The notes below the pieces were generated by a model. The model worked only from the letters and a program-made list of their open reading frames with translations, was not told where the DNA came from and did not search any database. 64,000 nucleotides of DNA from Rhynochetos jubatus (taxonomy: Eukaryota; Chordata; Aves; Eurypygiformes; Rhynochetidae), in the NCBI GenBank assembly GCA_027574665.1, contig CM050655.1:2852001-2916000 (forward strand). The letters are read 5' to 3'. This document shows, in pieces, positions 24,709 to 38,600 of the stretch (the first letter of the stretch is position 1; each line of letters begins with the position of its first letter). Both the position numbers and the translations under genes were made by a program.

Positions 24709-27065
24709 TGAAGCCATAGAGCGTGAAATTATGGTATTTCTCATCCCAGTATCCGAGACATGACCCAGCACAATACAAAAAGGCTTTAAAACACCTTGAG
24801 TAAGGAAGGGACTATGGCTTTTTCATGAGAGAGACCAGAGAGTTACTGGATTAGTAAACGCACAGATTTTGAAGGATTTGTGAGGTTTGCCTTAAGGCAC
24901 AGAATTTTGCTCTCTCCATGAATACACACTTGAGAAGGAACTTAGAGGTTGGAGAAGGGACACCAAAGGGAGCGTTACCACTCAGAAATACTGAGGTTAT
25001 CAGCAAATAGGTGTTAATGATAAAATTCTCAATAGCCAACATTTGTTGTGATAAGAATTTTAATATGTTGGCCAAGAGCTACTATATACACTGTCGTTGG
25101 TCTAACATATTTTACAGCTACAAGTGACTAGAGCTTGAGTGAGCTCATTAGGGAAGCAGCACTTCATGTTTCCCAGTCCTTAAGCTTGGGCATCTGAAAG
25201 GGCCACTGACAGAGAAAACACACTGGATTAGTAGAGCTTTTGATCTAACTTAGCACAGGCATCCTCCTCTTCTAACTATTCAAGTATAGCAACATAAGTT
25301 TTGGTATAAACCAAGACACTGCCCTACCAAATCCATCTCATTCTAAGTCTTCTGGAAAAATCTGGGCTTAATTTTATGTGCAAATTTAAGTGTCACGTGT
25401 TGACACTAGGATTTATTTTAGTATTACAATTACCCTCAGCTTCTTTTACAAAATAATTTTAGTATGTTGCAGACAGTCCAAAAATGAAGAATATTTGACA
25501 TGAAACCCATTCTATTTCTCCAAAATATAATTTTACCCCTTAACATTTCTGAAATGGAAAAAAATACTGAACACAGCACACTAACAAAGTAAAATTTAGC
25601 TAGTTATTTGTCTTGTATTACAGGTGTCAATAACTAAAATAGTTTTGACTGCGAAAATCCTTGTGCTAGAGTTTACTCACTAAAAATAGAATGGGGGGAG
25701 GGAAATTGCAAGGCTGACATATTTTTGCCCAGGATTCCTTACAGGAGGTACATACAGGAAGGCATGATGCTTTTGGGAGACACCACCCCTACAAAGCACA
25801 TACACTCTCAAGCTGGATAGCACTGGAGCTGTAATTCCAACCCTTACTCTGTATGGGCAGATGGATTAAACATTAAGTGGACGTTCCACATGTACTGCTC
25901 TGTACAAGGAGCAGTCAATGTAGTATTGTTATAAGGCCACAGCGTATGTGTTCTTCATCCCACACAGGAGAGCCAGAGAGAAACATGGCATCTGATAGGA
26001 GAAGCTGCCAAGAACAACCTTGTAAATCACCTAAGCAAGTCCTCAAATTGGCACAGGTGAAATTTCCTGGCTAGAAAAACAATAGGAGATATTTGTGATG
26101 CTCATATGTACAGCAGCTGTAAAGAATAAAATCTACTTGTCCTTTGATTTGCTTTATGTTACTTATGTAAGAGAAATATCTGTGCTTTTTAGTTTACAAG
26201 CAAACTGAAAACAAGACCCGAGGCAATCAAAAAATAACCACACAACCCTCATTTCAGCGCGTTCCTGTAGTTACATTTACTAGAGACAGTGCTAATTACT
26301 AGCAGAATAAACTATCATAAAAAAATATAATCACTTACTAAAACCTTTGAGGAAGTCTGTGTCACTTTGTGAACTTTCTAGATAATTAGTAAGAGCTTTA
26401 ACCCACTGAGTGTTGCTGAGGGGCACAGTGGTGCCATGCCAGAAGCTATAAGCACAAGAGTGATGAAGCGAAACAAACTAATTAAATCAGGACTGCAACT
26501 GGTGGAAAGAGCAGCATGGCATTCTGACCAAGAGCAATGCAAATAAATGCACACGCTTCCAATGCTGCAAGATTTCTTATTACAAATAATTTTAAATGGT
26601 TCATTTTTCACTCTGCCTTTTGGATTTCTTTCTAATTATGGAAAATCCTTACTTCCTTAACATTATAGCACTGCCATACAACCTGCCTTCAGTTTTACTG
26701 TAAAAATTACGCAGCTCTTGGAAGTGATCTGGGACCTGCATCACAGCCTGTACAGACACTTCAGACTAATGCCTATGTTGTCTATGGACTCAGGACCAAA
26801 AGCACTTCCACAGCAGGTCTGCAAAAATACAAAGATTATGTTTATCACGCAAAGGCCAACTTGCAAACAATTTAAAAACATAAGGAGGACTTTACTGGTA
26901 CTCATACAGGTGGTGTTTTGTGACCTCCAAACTCTGGTCACAAGAAACATCAGCAGATGGATTGCAAAAAACTTGTCGTTAGAGTGTCACCAGCCAAGAG
27001 ACCAGTAAGTTTGAAAACCTGTATAACCTTATCTCAACTAAAGCTCTCCAATCAGAAATAATGGG

Positions 27066-27086
27066 GTGTGTGTGTGTGTGTGTGTG
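27066..27086. repeat. TG dinucleotide microsatellite
   Basis: About ten uninterrupted GT/TG units within the intron between the EC1-end and EC2 exons. Probably length-polymorphic. Confidence 0.9.
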
Positions 27087-28212
27087 AGTTTTTTCCTCCA
27101 TACTTTTAGCTTAATCAGGCCTAAACTCATCAACGAGCTCTCCCCTCTCCCCTTTCCTGGGAGCCATGAGATCTCCTGCAGAGGACCACATGCAGTTACG
27201 TAGTGAACTCAACAATATGCAGACACGCTGAAAAGCTGTATCGCCCAAGCACACAAAACTGAGGTTTTTCTGAAACAGCAAATCAATTCTACTAAACTCA
27301 AACAACACGAAAGCAGTCATGCTCTTACACAGAAACAAAACCAATCCAAACCCAAACAGGGACACAATGCACACTACATATTTAACAGCTTTATTTTCTT
27401 AAATGAAACCAGAACTCTTCCAATGTTTACCTGCAGAAAGTCTCATCTTTCCAGTCTCCTCTTAATTTCAGTCTGGACATTCCCACTTTTCCATGTAAGT
27501 TCCCACTTCCAATTCTCATCACTAAAGCCCCAGGTTACTAACTTACTGAAAACACTGATCCTTTGTACTGGTTATCAGGAGATTTTTCAGTCCCTAACAG
27601 AATAAAGAAACTTAACTGTAAAGTGAAATGAAGTTGTACCAGCTCAAGAAAGAAATGACACTTTTCCCTGAAATAGTACGGAGAAGTCCGATCCACAGCC
27701 CCCTACTTCATAAAAAGACAAATCATAAGAATCCCATTCACAGCCACCATTTAATAATGAGAAACAGCAGTAAACCAAAAGTGCAGTTTTCCAAACTTCA
27801 ATACTGCTAATGAAACCTTCTGAACTATTTGGTTTACATCTGGTTTTCATAAATCCTTCCATTTCACTTCCAGGTTTGTTGATACAATCGCATCATGCAG
27901 TAAAACATTTTGTAAATTTAACAGACATCAATGCTCTTCTCACTGAGAGGCAGCTTCAGATCCTCCTGTCTTCTGCAATATTACAAGCATCCCGATGAAA
28001 AGTGTGCTTGTCTCCTTGCTCATCAGGGAAAAGGAAGAACAGCTCACGTGCTAAAAACATAAGTATACTGACTGTGCTGTGTTTTTCCAAAGAGACACAA
28101 ATGAAAGGGAATTTAACACAATAGAATTTACAGGGTTTTCAAATGAGAAGTGAAAGAACTAAAAGCAATGATACCACATAAAAGTAAGAGGAAAAAAAGG
28201 TAAGTGGTTCCG

Positions 28213-28215
28213 ACC
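28213..28215 (-). promoter_or_regulatory. PCDH15: Weak 5' splice site of PCDH15 EC1-end exon
   Basis: The donor reads GAG|gtcgga on the minus strand. GT and the +5 G are kept, but +3 is C and +4 is G, unlike gtaagt or gtgagt at the other four exon ends in this window. The position is fixed by homology (…AVNE joined to LTPVGTT…). Within the intron just beyond it I see no better GT that keeps the protein contiguous. Confidence 0.75.
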
Positions 28216-28370
28216 TCATTTACTGCCACGTAGTATCGCTGCTGCTGGAACCGAGGCGAGTTATCGTTCCTGTCTCTGACCACAATCCGTACTTCATGGT
28301 TGATAATGGTACCAACCTTTCTGTTAACACACTGGACTTGCACCACAATGGACTGAATGGACATGGGGGG
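28215..28370 (-). CDS. PCDH15: PCDH15 coding exon: end of EC1 and EC1-EC2 linker
   Basis: This 156-bp phase-0 exon gives 52 codons, from [18 protein letters not shown] to YYVAVNE. It finishes EC1 and contains the DRNDNSP linker (residues about 33-39), the DXNDN-type calcium motif between repeats, and NE, the first calcium ligand of EC2. The cysteine in QVQC (residue 14) corresponds to the conserved EC1 disulfide cysteine. Its partner should lie in the upstream exon that is absent from this window. The acceptor is canonical (...cacttacag). The donor is weak: GAG followed by gtcgga, with C at +3, where the other four exons have gtaagt or gtgagt. If it is not used, the frame runs on 28 codons into the intron before a stop at 28128-28130. 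The exon end was placed by continuity with the LTPVGTT exon, which fits the family exactly. Confidence 0.96.
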
Positions 28371-31300
28371 CTGTAAGTGAAAATACATTTGTATAATACA
28401 TGGTCAAATTCTGAACCAATGGTTACATTGTCCACTGTTGTTAAACTTGCTCAGGTTCGCTTATAGCCCATCAGCCTGCTTGTCCTTTGTTTAATGCTCT
28501 GTGTCTGCATTAGAAAGCTTCTCTGAGTGTCCTGACTACAACCCATGTTAGCCATATTTTATGTAGACCTACATGTCTCAAAGCTGTAGGCTGAGCTTTG
28601 CCTGCTGGATGTGCTAATACAGAAATAAAAATCCCCAGCACGATTAGCCCTTCACACTTCCCTTGAGAACATAAAAAAACCCCCACATCTTTTGAACATC
28701 TTGTGATTATTGAAAGATAACTAGAAAATATCACACATTTTAACCTTTGGTTTATTAATATTGGAATTAAAAGCTCAAGTCAGAAATAAATTCAATAGTC
28801 TACCACTTACATTTACCAAGTAATTTAGAAACAACTTGGTCACCTTTAAGTGCAGACAATCCAGAGTCTAGTTGGTTGTACTCCAGTGAACATCATAATA
28901 CTCAAATAAAAATAATGCCCAAACTTGATGAACGTGTAAAGAAATTTAAGCTGGAAAGGCTACTACTACTTACCTGAGTTAATAAAACAATTCTAAGTAG
29001 TATAAAGGAAAAGGCACCTTTGGTCAAAACAGAAATTCAAAGAGAATGCTTTGGAAATACAGAATTCCTGCATGATTTCTGCTCACAACATTCCTACCAC
29101 GGCAAGTGCCCATTTACAGGTTGGAAACAAGCGTCTGGCATGTAAAGTACTGAGAGCAAGTACATTTTGATTTTGGATCTAACACTCAGCAGAGAGTGAG
29201 CAAACATGGGAAGGGACAAAATGAAAAAATTCTGTATTTATTAACCTCAAATTCTTTAAGAAATAGAAGAGTCACAAACATAATTTAAAGATGTCTGTAA
29301 TACTATTCTGTTCAGTGAATGCAAACAGGTTTTTGTACTGAGATTCTGACACTGTAGAATTATACCCAATTATATATCTTCATAACCATGCTTTCTATCA
29401 TTCTAAATACAACCGTTTGCATTTGACTGGGTTTTTTCTATTTTTGCTGTAATGGATTTTAGAACCATATGGCCTTCTTTAACCTCCAGACTCTGGCACT
29501 AATCAGTTTTTAGAGTCAGCAGACTTGGGGCAAGAAGAGGGCTTTATGATGGTGTTGAGAAGTTGAAATACATATTCTTCCCTACACGTTTACCCTCAAC
29601 ATCTCCGCAATGAAGTACTGCCACAAGCTTCAGTTAAAAGTCCATTCTCTTTACTGTAAAACTCTGCAGCCAGTGAGGATGTGTTTACACTTCTATCAGT
29701 GACACTTCTAACACAGGTAGGAACATACCAAATATCATCTGCAACTTAAATTGAGCCTCTAACATATTCATCTGCATTTATTTTTCAAGCTGGTGTTCTT
29801 TGCAAAAGATCCAAGAATTTTTAGGCCACCTTCAGTACACTTCAAATGCTGCTGAGTTGATCTACATTTATTAGCAATGCCCAAGAAAAGCATAATTAGT
29901 TGTAATGATAGATATGTAAACACATGATGTTCCGGATTTGGTCTTTTTCATAAGAACATGGAAAAAACCAGTTTGTTGCTTTTGGTAAAATATGACAGAG
30001 CTCCGGACCAATATGACTCACATACATACAATTTCTGCTGGGGCAGTGCTTAGATTTAAAATCAGGTCTTTAAACCAACACTCATCAATCTGGGCATTTA
30101 TAGACAATAAATGTGAATACATAATGGCACCATTTAACAAACTGTTTATGGTACTGGGGACAAACTATCCCAATACCTTTTAGCTGTTCCTTTCACCTCC
30201 AGTTCTGATTTATGGCTATTCATCCCTCCTGAATACTTCAAGTTTTGAAAGAAAAGTCTGGAATTTTTACCTGATTTTGCTTGTAAAACATACTGTCATT
30301 CTTAGTAAAAATCAATCACTGGAATCTAATAAGATTTTCTTTCAAGAAAAGTAATAAAAAAGAACAGTATCAAGATAACTGAATCAGCAAGGAGTTGACA
30401 AGTGGGCACACTGGAGAGAAAAATGGCAAGAGTATCCAAGTATATTGAATGCAATCATACACGTGCCATTTGTGAATCAAAAAGTACCATTTCGGCTCTG
30501 TAATAAAAAAATTGAATTTTAAGGTTCAACTTAATATTCCCAAATTCTATTGATACTACAATGTTTCACACGACTTTAACTTGAAAGATAAGAACTATAG
30601 TTTATTTTTTTGTTTAAGAAAAAGGGAACAGCACACACCCTTAAATGCATTTGTATTTTAGGTGTTAGTATAACTTTGATTCTGGAGGCTGGAAACAGCC
30701 TTAAGGTAAGAGCCATAATTAATCAAGTCCATGGCATGAATTTCACATTTTTACTCAATCAATGGAGGTTTTGTAGGTTGTTTTCCTTTTCTTTGACTGG
30801 TGACCTACAGTAATTCATCGTCGCCACAGAAGACATCTACAGCGGGGCTCAAACCCAAAGCCTCGATTACCTTAAACCTTGTATTTTCTTTTCATACGCC
30901 AGTAAACGTAAATAAACACAAATGTGTAATTTTATGCAGCACTAGATTACTAAGGATAAAAAGTTCATAGCAAAAAATGAGAAACTAGCCCCTTAGACAC
31001 CAGTGTAAAAACGTCAATATTACCTATATATAATTAAGAAAATGTACAGTCTCCACTTGTTTCCTTGAGACTTGAGTTTACTTCTTGCCCAGAACATCAC
31101 TGTAAAGTGTCCGTATGTATCCATAATAAAGTGAAGTATCTGTGAGTTTAGATAGACTAATACCAGAAATCAAATTATTTGACAAGGTTGTTCCAGTAAC
31201 GCATCTAGTTAGGTTCAGGTAAAACAGCTCAGATGAGCGATCCTGTAGACAGAAAAGTGTCACCAAAAGAGGCATTGAAAAAAGAATTAGCACTGATCTA

Positions 31301-32485
31301 ACGGGAAATAACTTTGTTTCCTAGTGCCATATGGCTATGCAGACCTGCGTGGGCTGATGAGGAATTGACCCCGCCTTTCCTACACTGGTTCTTAAGGCTC
31401 ACCTTCCCTTAGGGGCTCTTGCTTTCCACTCTGACAACTCTTCGCTGATGAACAGAGAAATCTTATGCCACCATGTCCCTTCTGCCCTGTTTTGTGCTGC
31501 TTACCTTTGCTTCACATATGAAAACAGTTTGCAAATTAAAACTAAATTAAGAACAGCTGAATTCAATTAGCACTTTGAAACTAAAAATTGAAGAAAAATT
31601 TGCGTGTTGTTTCTGGTACTTATGAATATATCTCAAAACACACGGAGAAGACAAATTAATCAATCAAGCTGATACAAAACAAACTTTCATGCACTCCAAG
31701 GAGGACTCCCGATCTTTAAAGCACCTTTTTCATGTTGATTACAGCCACTTTTAAGTCAATTTTCCTTTCAGATTCTGATGAACTGCAGCAATGCCATAAC
31801 ACTATGAGGAAACGTCTCAAGTTTTAAAGTGTCTCTCTTCAATGAAATTAGCATAGATGAGAACACTCCTATATTTTGTGCTTTTAATCTTCTTATTAAA
31901 AAACTTAGCCTAACAATATTTCTTTCATGCTATTAGAAATGAGCGTACCACACAAAATTTTATGCTGCCTTAAAAAAAGGAATCTAAACTAGCACATTCT
32001 CAATTGCATATGTCAAGTTTTGTAAGTGAATTGTAATAATCACAATTCTTTTGCTCTCTCTCACACCTCTTAAGTCAATGTACACAGCAACATTGACTTT
32101 TAATAAGGCTTTTATTAAGTCACAGGACATGAGGGGAGGAGCACTTATTCCAGACAAAAGCAGCACACTGGAATAACAATCTTTTTAAGTCAGTAAACAG
32201 GTCAACTTTGGCTCAGTATATATTGTTGCCAACATACACGTCTATTTGTTCTTTCTTTGTTGTTGTGTTTAGCCACATATAATAACTGTACACACATTCA
32301 AGTTTCTGCATCCTCCCAATAAGTCCTAGTAGAGAATCAAATTAACTCTGTCCACATCCATCTAGGGGAAAAAACATAGATGCAGCTATTATATTCTAGC
32401 AGGTCTTGTGTTTAGGAACATACACAGATGTAGAAATTAATGTCTATGGGGAGAAAAGGAAACAAACATCAAACCCCCAACTTAC
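28371..32485 (-). other. PCDH15: PCDH15 intron within EC1
   Basis: A complete 4,115-bp intron, gtaagt...cacttacag. It is AT-rich and has no recognisable transposon, RNA gene or extra exon. Confidence 0.9.
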
Positions 32486-32646
32486 ATCTCTGTCCAGAAT
32501 TCGGCCAGTGCTATTTAGGTATAACCTCTGACTGATGGGATCGAGGATCACCCAGTAATCTATGTTGTCCTTTAAGGAGAGTTCGATGGTGGGGTCCGGC
32601 CCTCCCGCTGTCCCTTTGATCAGCATATTGTCAACCAGGATAGTGC
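32486..32646 (-). CDS. PCDH15: PCDH15 coding exon: N-terminal part of cadherin repeat EC1
   Basis: This 161-bp internal exon encodes 53 whole codons after two bases that complete a split glycine codon. It reads [20 protein letters not shown] at the start and ends GRILDRD. I recognise this as EC1 of protocadherin-15, the hair-cell tip-link cadherin whose EC1-EC2 tip binds cadherin-23. The DRD end matches the calcium-binding LDRE/LDRD element of cadherin repeats, and NST near residue 44 is a possible N-glycosylation site. The acceptor (minus strand, ...gtgcag) and donor (gtaagt) are both canonical and bound the homology exactly. The exon ends in phase 0 and joins the PPMSIQ exon at 28370. The signal-peptide exon and the exon for the first mature residues are not seen upstream. 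The exon cannot start the protein, because its first codon is split and no start is near. The identification is firm. Confidence 0.97.
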
Positions 32647-35600
32647 CTGCACAAACAATAAACACACAAGGGAGAAATTTATACGTGCATCTACATTTTT
32701 ACGTATTTTCACAACAACTGCAACACTAAAAATACTGGTTTCTAACTAGGGTTTCTGATATTTTATGCTTTGAGCGATGCTTAAGAAGTCTGAACCTTAT
32801 TATCTGCAATGAAAAACTGCCTCTGACACTGAAGCCATTTCAGACAATACCAGAAGAAGCACTTGAAATGCACAATAAATTAAGTTGACGATGAGACCCT
32901 TCGTATACAGCTATCTATTTAACATTATGAGATTTTTTTTCTCCATTGAGCAATCATCACCCAATCTCACCTCAAACAAATGAAAGCACTGAAATAACAA
33001 CCAAAACTGGAATAAATTTTCTACAGCAGGAGTGACACATCAAGGTGAAGGGGGGAAAAAAATAAAAAATAGAAAACAACAGTTACATAAAGCTCTCCAG
33101 GAAAAAAAAAGATGGTTTAGATGTTGAGTTGCTCTGCTACAGAAAACTAAATTACAGCATAAAGACATGAAACCTCTGTCTACCAAGACAAAGCTAAGTA
33201 CTTAAAATTAGGATCTGTCACCTATTCAACATATCGAACGTGCTTTTTGCCTTTTCTCGTCCCATCCCGTCAGGTGAGTCTTCTCTAATGGTTCTATTAG
33301 GTTCACAGTACCTACCAACTACATAATTTCTTGGGTAAAACACTCCAACTCACTTTCCAAATGTCAAGCATTACTAAGTACGCAAAACATTGCACTCCGG
33401 TGCCTCAGATTTGCATGCAGAGTATTTATAAACAGTTCCCTAACATTTCATTTTTCAGAAAAATTTACACTACCCAGTTTTCTTCACACTGAAATATTAA
33501 AAGAAATGATCTTTGTTTAAGTTCACCAACAGTTACGAAGACAATCCTGAACATCACTAGCTGCAGAATTTTTAAATTAGTTAAAAATATTTCCCATGTA
33601 ACCTCTTGTATTAAGGGCCTGAATAATTTATTTCAAAGTGCACAGCGAAGTTTCTTTACACCTTCAATTTTTAACAACAGCTACACTGTATAAATATATT
33701 CATCTGGGGGAGCAGTTCAGAGTTGGGCCGATGTTTTTCTGGATAAAACATCAACACTAATTACTAGTCCTAACCACAGCAAACTGGTTTACTGTCCTAT
33801 TGAGGAATATACCATACTAAGGTTTTTTCAATGGTTTATTTTTAATCTACTCTTTATAACACGATAGAGATGACGACAAGAATTACTGTCAAACATCTGT
33901 AGCTTTGCACCAAAGACCGCTTTCAAATTAGTAGAGCAATAGCCTTTCACCCGCATGAGAAACACAGTTGCTACTCATGTGTTTTATGGCTATCAGCACA
34001 ATTTCATGAGCATCACCCTCTGTACACTCTGACCCAGTAGCTTGAACTAGCATACAGCTTTTGGGAGACCACCACTAGTTTTAAAGTAAAAGAGGATTTC
34101 ATCAGGAAAAACAAGCTCATTACCAACCTCGTGACAGTTTAGATTGTTTATGTCTAGTCACCAATTTCTCTAAAATCTATAAAATCTACCAGATTCTGCA
34201 CATTGCCCTCATTTTTGTGCCTCTGATGATGCAAAAAAAGGTCAGCAACCCAAATTTGAGGTTATCTGAACAAGTGGTGCACCAAGAAAAGCCTCCCTGA
34301 AAAAAAAACCCAAGATAGCCAACACTGTAACTGCTCTTGTCCAAGGAGGCATTATCCTCCCTTATCTAGTTTCTAGATTTGACTTTTGCCAAACTCAGCC
34401 TTCTGCAAGGTCTAAAGAGCTCAAACAACTTTATTTTTTAATGAAGCTGAGAATAAATAACTGCAATTATGTACTTAAAAAAAAAAAAAGTCTAATCACC
34501 TTTAAACCATGATGTGATGACAAATATTGTAGTATTCAGTAAACCACTGCTACTTAACTGACCTCACTGCTTTGAATTCTGCATGTCATCTGACTTCTCT
34601 GTCGCACTCTGTAACAGATATATCTGCTTGATTTAACAAAGCACTTCCATTTGTTTTGTTTTCATACAGCAACTCTTTTGTTCTTAAGCATGCACTGGTT
34701 TTTCTTCAGATATTCACAAGACACTTGTACTCTCTCAAGAGACAGCACTTTGCAAATTAGCCCTTTAATAGCCATCCTTTAAGTGTTATTCTTCTAATTT
34801 ACAAAGAACCTGACACTGCGGGTCTGTTTCACACACACCCACCCCTTTCGATATCTATAATTTTGTTCCTTACGTCCTGTCCCTGTCCTTGGCCTAAAAT
34901 GCCAGGGATGGAGCCCACAAATAATGACTGAACACAGTTGGTTCGATGTGACTGCACCGACGCTTTGTCCATTAACTCCATACATGCGAGCACAAAAGCA
35001 AACACATCCCTTGATGTTTGCAACACATTAATACAATACGTTTAGACAATTTGCTTTTGTAATTCTTTGCCCAAACAGAAGCTCAAACAATGCTTTAGCT
35101 GAAGTGAATTTTTTGCCTTGTTATAAAAGTTACATTCCTTCTTCCGTAATTATATTGCAAGTTCAATTTTACTGAACTGAAGGCATGAGGGACGCTCAAA
35201 GTCTGTCGAGGGCACCTGGACCCGTACAGTGAGGAGAGTGGTGGTCCCTTGACGTGCATGTTTCTTGTATCCAACTTGTGCGAAGTTACACTCAAATGCC
35301 CAAATGTTCAATAAAAGCCCTGCTCCCTGCACTTCTGTGTGCACAAGACATGGAAAAAGACACCAGGAACTACAATTAGCAGTATTTTTCTTGGCTAATT
35401 GAAAAGACTGATGTGAAGAAGTTAGACTGCACGTCAACACGAGTATATTTGAGATACGGCTTTTCATCTTGTGTGAAGACCACAACTGGGCTGCTTTTCC
35501 ACCTTCACTGAAGTCTGATTGATGACAGAAATGCCTTGTGGAAAGACCATACAGATTTTCAAGGGATTAAGTACAGAATAAACCTCAAGGAATCAAAGTC

Positions 35601-38600
35601 AAGCTAAAACATAATAAAACATGCCAGAAACCAACTAACTGTAAAAGAGAAGAAAGCTCTACTGCTTTCAGGTGTATATAATATTTTTCTGGAAGTAATG
35701 ACATTTACTCAGAATCACTATTTGAGCTCCTTGGTAATTATTCAACATGTAGCAACAAAATAAGACAACAAAAATAAAAATTATAAGGCTCTGTGAACTC
35801 TATAACAATAGTTCTGCACTGGACTATTCCTTTGTGAGGAATCCATAAGGTGAAAATCTTCATTCGACTGAAATAGTAGGGAAGGGTTTGTTTTTACAGA
35901 TCAGTCGCCGCAGAAGGTCGAGAGGCATTACAAGGGACTTAGGTACAAAAGCTAAGAAATATGGAATTTACAGTTTAATCTCTACTCGAGACAGCAGACC
36001 CACAGTGCTCTGTGAGGACTCACTTATTAAATGATTTAACACATTTTAGGATTAATTTAGCTGAATGCTTCAGCGGTGCCCTTTTTTAAAGAGTCAGTGA
36101 ATTACGACTGGTCTGGGAATCATCTTTATGCTGGCACACAAATCAGAAAACAGGATCTAGCAGAATGAACCCCTCAGCACTTCACTTTCAAGACTGAAGA
36201 GACATTCACATCCGTTGCCCAAATGCAAGGATTACAAAACAAGGGGGTTGTTTCCTTCCACCAGTAATATTTCAAAATCAAAAATTAAACTCACAGGTGG
36301 AGGAAAGCATCATATTCTCCCTACTTAGGGCAATAACCAACAAGATGAAAGCAAGCCAGGAGCTGGTTTTCTCTTTCTGTAGTTGCTGCACTTGAGGTCT
36401 GCAGAGCACGTCCCACTTGCCCACTGACAAAAGGGTGCACCAGGCATAGGCCCAACTTCATGCCTGATGGTGGGACCAAGGACTTCACACACCATGAATG
36501 GCCAGCCCCAGTGATGCTGCAGAGCTATACCTAACTGTGACCAGTTAAGCTCTAGTTCTGCAGAAATGCAAATTCCAAATTGGACAGACCTTATCCTCAA
36601 CATGGCTCTTCTACTCAACAGCATGCAGCCTTCCACATGCTCAGCACTACATGTTCAGAGTAGAAACCTGTGAGAGATCTCAGAAGTACCTGAGCGCCCC
36701 CAAGCTGTAAGGCTGAAGCCTGAAGAAAAGTGTGTCTGAAGCCAAGGCAGAAGTGCAATAGCCCTACAGAGTTTTTAATCATTCAAATGTACTTATCTTT
36801 CCTTTGAAAACAGTCTAAAACTTGTTATCCTTACTTTCCAAGTTACCAAGTTGATAAACCTCTGATATTGTCAAATTAAATTAGCAGGTACATCAGCTGT
36901 ATGACGTACAAAAAGGCCAAATAAAATAAATCAAACATATTCTGCTGTTCACACAGAACATTTTTTTCCATTCCACATATTAATCAAGTCTGTATATCAA
37001 GTCCAAATACCACATCAGTGAATTTACATTAAACATACATGGCGTTTCCTACCATTGAACAATGACTATGAACTCTTCAGCCTTCAGTGGTATTTAGCCT
37101 GGGAGAATTATGCATGGTACCCATCTAGAAGAAGTGACTTTAGGAAAGAAGCAGGTATCTGATGCACTGTACCCACAGAGGCATGGGACGTTATACGAAC
37201 AATGTGAAATATTGCTTACTCACTTAGGGGTAAGAAGGTAAATTTTCAACAGAGAAGTGAACAGAAAATTGGTACTTAAAAGGCATCTATATACACACAT
37301 ACAGACACCCAACCCTTAGAGTTGCAGTAAGGGCAAATACCAATAGCTGTCAGTAGACGGAAAAAACCTCATCACTTGTGCACTCTAAAGCAGTGGGTTT
37401 TTTCACACCAAGTGTATTAAAAAATGAAACCCAACCAAGCAGGGATAGTGAGAATAGGGTCTGGACAGCAGCAGGCTGGCTAGCTCAGACTTGCTGGTGG
37501 CTGGGCTGTTGGACATTCGCTGGAGCTGGGAAACCCTATGTTAGACAGGCAGAGTGGTGAAAAACCTTCTGCCAAAGAGTGAACAACGTTCCCATAGGTG
37601 CCTCTGCCCTCGTGTCTTCCGTTGGTCAAGTTGAAGAAACCAAAGCAGGCAGAAGGAGGTCTGAGATTCAGGAAGGTCTCCATACACCAGTCCCACCTCT
37701 GTCTTCTGAGGACCCTTAAAAACATGCTGCAAAACCTGAATTCCGCCTGCATGCACCAGAGAGCTTCTCCTCCACAACGTTTACACAGCATGCAGTACAC
37801 CAGGTTTCTTTCAGACAGAGCAAATGCGCATTCAAAACCCCACCTGTATCTCCGTACTGCTTTCTTCTGCATGCCGCTGATTGTAAAGCAATTGGAAAAC
37901 TGGGATTATGTTCATACAGAAAGGCATTAGATGGATCAGCTGAAATGGTAGTTGCTTTTTTGATATTCTACAGAGTTTTCAGAGTTAAACCTGGATCATA
38001 AGCTTATTTTTCTACATTTGAAGTTGTATGCCTGTAGCATAGGATGGATTAAACAGCAATAAATTAGAAGTGAATGGAAAATGAAAAACTTATTGCAGAA
38101 GTAAATTCTCAACATTATCATGAACTTTAGACCTGCACTGCAGGTTCATACACAAAAATAGGATAATTCTACAAAGACACTCCCTGCATTACATATTTCC
38201 TATTCTTTGTCCTCACACCATCAGTAGGGATCTCTGAGAAGTTTCCAAGGTTGTTTCAAGACTGTTTTCCTGCCATCCTGGCCCATCTTCTCCCATCCTG
38301 CTCCACATGCAGCCATAGACTCCAAGAAATCACAGAGCATAGCCAAGAGCAGTCCATAGTTTCAGCCAAACTAGGAGTTTGACAAATTCAGATTTGAGGC
38401 TTTTATTCCTAGTTCTCCCACACAGACCTTATGCCTTCCCACCCTGAGCCACAGTAAGAATTTGCGTACTAGGGGGAGAAGGTCTGCCCTTCAGACATCG
38501 TACAGTACCACTTTGGGTCTGTGGTAAGTGAAGGTGACCCATCATCTTGTTTAGTGCTGCCCAGACAGCATGAAGACAGATCTAGCGCTAACAACTCCTG

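Larger units (their letters stand above)
16850..28214 (-). other. PCDH15: PCDH15 intron between EC1-end and EC2 exons (11.4 kb)
   Basis: The largest complete intron here, 11,365 bp, gtcgga...cttgcag. It contains CR1 fragments at 18470-19365 and 23946-24708 and a TG microsatellite at 27066-27086. About 19366-19780 is moderately GC-rich with overlapping short open frames but nothing recognisable. The rest is AT-rich without features. Confidence 0.88.

Noticed and set aside
37378..37930. Overlapping open frames of 60-130 codons on both strands
   Set aside because: No frame is favoured, translations match nothing known, and no splice sites define exons.
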